NCBI GenBank assembly: GCA_030272155.1
Contig: CP126195.1
Location: forward strand, 2,339,001 to 2,403,000
Source of the DNA: Tetradesmus obliquus
Taxonomy: Eukaryota > Chlorophyta > Chlorophyceae > Sphaeropleales > Scenedesmaceae
Length of the DNA: 64,000 nucleotides
Reading direction: 5' to 3'
The position numbers and the translations under genes are program-made. Numbering within the stretch: the first letter of the stretch is position 1; every line of letters begins with the position of its first letter. The notes under the pieces are model-generated. The model ran no database searches. It saw nothing but the letters and a program-made list of their open reading frames with translations, and was not told the origin of the DNA. Positions 60,026 to 64,000 of the stretch are shown here, in pieces.

Positions 60026-62554
60026 ATGCCAGGCCGCCGCAAGCGGATCCCCAACATATACAACTTGGAGGTACCGCTGGCAGTGGCGGCACACAATGTT
60101 GGTGCACAGTACCTGCTGGCCACCTTCATCAAGCACCTGGTGTTCGCTCGGGAGCAGTGCCATGCACCCTTCAACGAGCTAGAGAAGCACGTGCAGGTTG
60201 GTTGCAGCAATTGGTGCTTTCAGCAGCAGCACTTACTCGCAGCATGCATCTTCTCAGGGTTGTGGACTCTGGGACAGACCGACAGGAGCAGCTGCAACCG
60301 CGCATCCTTGTCCTTGTAGCATGCAGCATACACAGCTGTACCTGCAGCAGAAGCATGCACCAACAGCTGCACTACAACGGCTTGAAGCAGCTCCACGATT
60401 ACCATTGCCAGAAGGCTTGCATGCTTGATCACAACTGGCAGCGTGAATGCATCTGGTATCCCCTCAATAGCCCACAGCCAGCAAGCCCCTCAGAGCCAAG
60501 CAACGCCCGATTCCTGCGGCATGGCTGTCCTGCAGGCATGCCACGAGCTGCAGCAGCAGCGGCAGCAGGCTGGAAGGTCAGCGCGGCTCAAGTCATCAAC
60601 GCGCAAGGCCGTGAAGGTTAGTGCATAGGTGTCTGCTTCGTATCACTTGCAGCAGGAACAGGCGCGGTGCATGCAGCAAGCAGCAGCGCTGCCTGTTGCG
60701 GCCTGGGGTGTAGTTTCCTGCATGATCTTTTGCAACAGCGCTGCCGCAGCTCAGGTTCAGCATGCGCAACACCAGACCTGGGTACTGTGTAAGCCAAGCT
60801 GCTTGCAGGAGAGCTGGCTGCTGCCTCGTTACATCACCCATTGCTGCATGTCTCACTGGCCCTGGCCTGCCGCGCTTGTTCATCTGCTGCTGATGCTGCA
60901 GTACCATGAGCGGGTGGCCACAATGATGCAGCAGCTGCAGCACATCCCGCTAGGGCAGCTGCACGGGCAGTCTGTGGCGCTGCTGCTGGGGTCCTCAGTA
61001 CTGCGGCCCCGCGAGGTGTACTGCTTCAGCTTTCCTGCAAGCATGGACGAGCCAGGTGGGGGCCATAGCACAGCGCTTGCAGCTGCTGTGAACCGCAGTG
61101 ATTGGTTGATGGCGTGCCTGCTGTGTTTATGGGTGCAAGCGCTTACTGTAGGCGGCATGCAGTGTGTGTGCCAGAGCTTCAACATGTCGCAGCATTTCTG
61201 GGCTGAGCCAGTACGGCTGGCAACTCTGCGAAGCATTGTTCCTGCAAGCAGCCAACGAGCGCAGCGCGCAGCTATTCAGTCGCTGATCGATGTGTGCTGC
61301 TTGCTTGCAGTAATGCCTTGCACCAAGCTGCTGGCGTCTGCTGGTGCATGCCCACTACCTGCTGCAATCTGAACAACCACTACAGCCTGACATGCTGCCT
61401 GTCCTCATCCCCTGCTTGCAGGAGCAGCACCCCCTACTGAGAAGCAGGTGTCTGCTGCTGCTCGCCAGCTGCTGCGCACGCTGGTCATGGAGCACCAGAC
61501 GATCGAAGAGTGGGACAGTGCCCCTGGTGCGCATGCTGCTGTGGTGTTGCTCTGGTGTTCGTGCATCTACATTAGTGTGGCACTAGCAGATGTGTTTTGT
61601 GGTGTCGCTGTATCAGCTCTCAGGCAATTGCCTGGTTTCAAAAGCAATAATCAGCTGCAGGACCAACTCCACAGCCATTGTAGCGTGCTGTGGCATCTTT
61701 GGTGCACTCAATCATCTGAGTGAACTGCTCTGCTGCTGGCTGCAGGCCCCACCAAGATGTTCCTGCTGTTTCAGGCCCACGAGGGCGCCCTGGCAGGGCC
61801 TCCGGAGGGCTTTGCAGCCAAGCGGGCCTTCAGCATAAACCTGCGCAAGGGCTTTCAGGTGTGGCAGGCGTTGCAAGGGTTATGCACTAGGCAGGGGTTG
61901 CATTAAGGGTATGCACTAGGCGTGGTGATGATTGTGGCCCGCGGTTGCTGCAGGCTTTGCTAACCAAACCAGCTCAAACAACGTTTTTTGAGCTGTTTGT
62001 GCTGTGCTTGCGCTGACACTGCCATGCAGGTGAACATCAACCTGAGTGGCCAGCTGCAGCCGCAGCAGCTGCAGCCGCAACAGCAGCAGCATAGCGCATG
62101 GCCTGTGGCAGCTCCGCCGCTGCCACCTGCAGCAGCAGCAGCAGGCTATGAGGAGGAGGGAGAAATGCAGCGGCTGTCTCAGCGCATGTCTACCAGCATG
62201 AACATCAGCGACGCACACGGTACGTGCTTTAGTGCACTGTAGGCAGCTCTGCTGCTATTTAGCGCTGGCTGTGCAGCCGCCAGCAGCGAGCATGCATCTG
62301 GCTTGCACACACTCATGCAGATTAAGGGGTGGTCGTGCGCATGCTGTCGCATTGCATACTGCAGATGTGGCATCATGGTGAGCCAGTCAGCGGCAACAGG
62401 CTGTAGAATGCTCGCACATTGGACGCACTGCACGCTCACAGCCACTGCCTTGTGTGCTGCTGTGTCTGCAGGTGCACAGCCACAAGTGCAGCAGCCGCCT
62501 GTGTGGTACCAGTGCACAGTTATCTGCAAGGGGTTGAGGGCAGCAGCCGGCTGA
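60026..62554 (+). CDS. p31comet / MAD2L1-binding protein-like
   Basis: Seven exons in phase: 60026-60196, 60536-60616, 60902-61055, 61422-61526, 61746-61858, 62030-62219 and 62472-62554. They total 897 bases, 298 residues, near the human protein (274). The order of motifs fits the HORMA-like p31comet fold. It starts with LLATFIKHLVFAREQCHAPF then a basic helix (ARLKSSTRKAVK). VALLLGSSVLRPREVYCFSF follows, then ARQLLRTLVMEH, GPTKMFLLFQAHEG and FSINLRKGFQVNINLSG, and the C-terminal PVWYQCTVICKGLR. p31comet binds closed MAD2 and, with TRIP13, disassembles the mitotic checkpoint complex. A Gln/Pro/Ala-rich insert in exon 6 is lineage-specific. Family call is by recalled pattern and needs a profile search. 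Confidence 0.68.
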
Positions 62555-62829
62555 GCTAGCTGCAGGGGAAGGAGCAGCAGCAGCAGCAGCAGAAGAAGCA
62601 GAAGCCGCACGCTTGTGCTAGCTTTGGAGCAGGCACCCTTCTGTGCATATGAGCTGCTGCTGCTGCTCTGGCAGGAGGCTCGGGCCAGCAGCACCATTTG
62701 TACAGTAAGTTGTTCACTACATAATGCATAGGCAGCAACAACAGCTGCAGCAGCAGCAGTTGCAGGAATTGGCAGGGCGTGCCAGAAAGCTCCTCAGGCA
62801 GTGGTGCTGCAAGCAGAGGCAGCGGCAAA

Positions 62830-63075
62830 TCAGTCTCGCTTTGCAGCAGCAGCAGCGTCGTTCTTCTTGGGCCCTTGCTGTGCCAGACCATTCCGCATAA
62901 GGGTGGAACGGCAGGGCAGATGTGAGATGTGCTGCACAAATTGTGAAGGACGAGTGGCAGCTGCTGCTGCTGCCAGTGGCAGCTGCTGCAAAGCCGCCTC
63001 TTTAGCAGCAGCCTCAGCTGGCTGCAGCTGCAGCACGCTGCATATTTGCAGTAGTGGGTGTGGGGCATAGGGACG
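62830..63075 (-). CDS. Possible terminal exon of an unrecognised protein
   Basis: On the minus strand, after a pyrimidine-rich TTGTACAG acceptor near 63076, an open frame runs to a stop at 62830. It includes RPYAPHPLLQICSVLQLQP, an Ala-rich helix, then FVQHISHLPCRSTLMRNGL and a Lys/Ala tail. It reads less repetitively than shadow frames, but no upstream exon was found and no family is recognised. It overlaps no other exon; p31comet ends at 62554. Confidence 0.3.
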   Translation of the reverse strand, partial: RPYAPHPLLQICSVLQLQPAEAAAKEAALQQLPLAAAAAATRPSQFVQHISHLPCRSTLMRNGLAQQGPKKNDAAAAAKRD

Positions 63076-63529
63076 CCCGCAATGCTGTACAACAAACGCA
63101 ATTAGCATTTTATGGCGCATGCGTCAGGCTTTGTTGAAACGGTTTCAACAGTCACTGCAGGACCAACAGGCGCTGCGATGTTGCAGCTGTGTATCATGGT
63201 TAGCCATCGTCTCTTCAGGCACACACTGGCAGCAGCCACAGCAGTTGCTGGCACTGTAGTGTCTGGCTGAGACCTTGGTGAGCTCAGGGCCACCATGTGT
63301 TCTTCATGCATGCAACCTGACCTATACTTGGCCTGTGGGATGTGGGCTTGCGGATGGCCAGATTCAGGTGCTGCCAGACACATGAGCGAAGGTCTCTGCA
63401 GTAGCATAGGCTACTGCACGACCGCGTCACGAGCACTACAAGTCACTACATGTTGCTGATTAAATGGAAATTTTATATCTATGGCCCCTGTGTAAGCTTA
63501 TATATCGACATAATGCGCCGCTGGGTAAT
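63076..63529. other. Region without a supported gene
   Basis: A minus-strand frame at 63102-63407 exists but lacks motifs. I see nothing else here. Confidence 0.35.
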
Positions 63530-63645
63530 CTAAGGTCTGCCGGCCAGCGCCCGGAGCTCGAGCCCGATGGTGCTTACGTCGATGTAGGGGCTCCACTCAT
63601 GGTAGTCGCCGTCGAATGTTACAGGTAAAAGGATATAAGGTGGGG
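63530..63645 (-). CDS. Possible C-terminal exon entering from the right
   Basis: A minus-strand frame ending at TAG 63530-63532 encodes YILLPVTFDGDYHEWSPYID and then VSTIGLELRALAGRP. It is non-repetitive, with GC-rich third positions unlike the CAG-based text around it. It is preceded by an A-rich stretch (minus strand) and lacks an ATG. No family is recognised. Confidence 0.3.
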
Positions 63646-64000
63646 CTCTTTTTTTGGTTTTTTATTATTGCAAAGCATCAGGACAGTAGGTTGAACGCCT
63701 TCCATAAACAGGCGGGAAACATCACTACAGCTGCTCCCGCCAAAACACAGATGAGCTGCTAAGGACGAGTGATGCTGCCTTTGACGCGCAAAACAGAAGC
63801 ATTTGCCCAACGGCCAAAGCAGGAGTTTGATGACTCGTCAAGACATGCCCTGCTGTCAACGCCGGTGTTCTGCCTCACTTGTCTCTGCACCTGGGCAGCT
63901 GGCAGCTGCATGCACAGCTCCAGTATGCATCCAACCATACTGTGTGCCTTAACTTAGATTTGCAGCCCGGCCTGCGCGCCTCAGAAGTCTTTCAAATGCT

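Noticed and set aside
1..64000. CRISPR arrays, bacterial operons, transposase or reverse transcriptase genes, tRNA or rRNA genes
   Set aside because: None was found. The direct repeats are exon copies or triplets, not spacer arrays, and no transposon protein motifs or tRNA-like B boxes were recognised.

Overview
This window is nuclear DNA from a green alga (Chlorophyta). The signs are many short exons with GT-AG introns whose donors are often GTGAGC, GTGAGT or GTGCGC, TGTAA cleavage signals 40 to 480 bases after several stops, CAG/CTG triplet runs in almost every gene, and the gene content: eS12, MED16/SFR6-like, VPS2/CHMP2, a GroES-type chaperonin with a targeting sequence, and an SFI1-type centrin-binding protein. 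Base use and Ala/Gln/Ser-rich linkers fit Chlorophyceae (volvocine or Scenedesmus-like), but a species cannot be named from the sequence.

Layout, left to right. A partial blue-copper (phytocyanin-like) protein gene runs off the left end on the minus strand. A six-exon minus-strand gene (2688-10987) encodes a Gln/Ala/His-rich protein of about 2,246 residues. The plus-strand ribosomal protein eS12 gene follows (12336-13770). A secreted type-3 copper tyrosinase lies on the minus strand (16290-22958). An SFI1-like centrin-binding repeat protein (24279-31869) and an organelle-targeted helical-repeat protein (32564-34879) are also on the minus strand. From 35 kb the genes are mostly on the plus strand: an M14B metallocarboxypeptidase (35151-38935), Mediator subunit 16-like (39334-45547), ESCRT-III VPS2 (45870-48298), a glutathione transferase (48943-51593), an F-box protein (52160-54133) and a GroES co-chaperonin (55804-57054). 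A small minus-strand IF1-like mitochondrial gene (59106-59521) is divergent from a p31comet/MAD2L1BP-like gene (60026-62554). Two weak minus-strand terminal exons lie near the right end.

For every multi-exon gene except the left-edge partial one, I joined exons by splice consensus and checked that reading phase is kept across each junction and that total length is a multiple of three. Exon coordinates are therefore proposals that agree internally, not transcript-proven. The genes do not form one pathway. They are ordinary eukaryotic housekeeping genes (translation, transcription, membrane remodelling, mitotic checkpoint, centriole, protein folding) plus two copper proteins and two secreted enzymes.

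The most unusual feature is shared by six of these genes. Exon edges, with the adjoining splice site and some intron, are present in extra partial copies in the neighbouring intron, or after the stop in the chaperonin gene. In MED16 one exon edge has four extra copies, another exon has a 102-base copy that I read as identical, and a third exon start has four extra copies separated by CTG runs. CTG runs in sense orientation also sit directly before many 3' splice sites, apparently serving as the pyrimidine tract.
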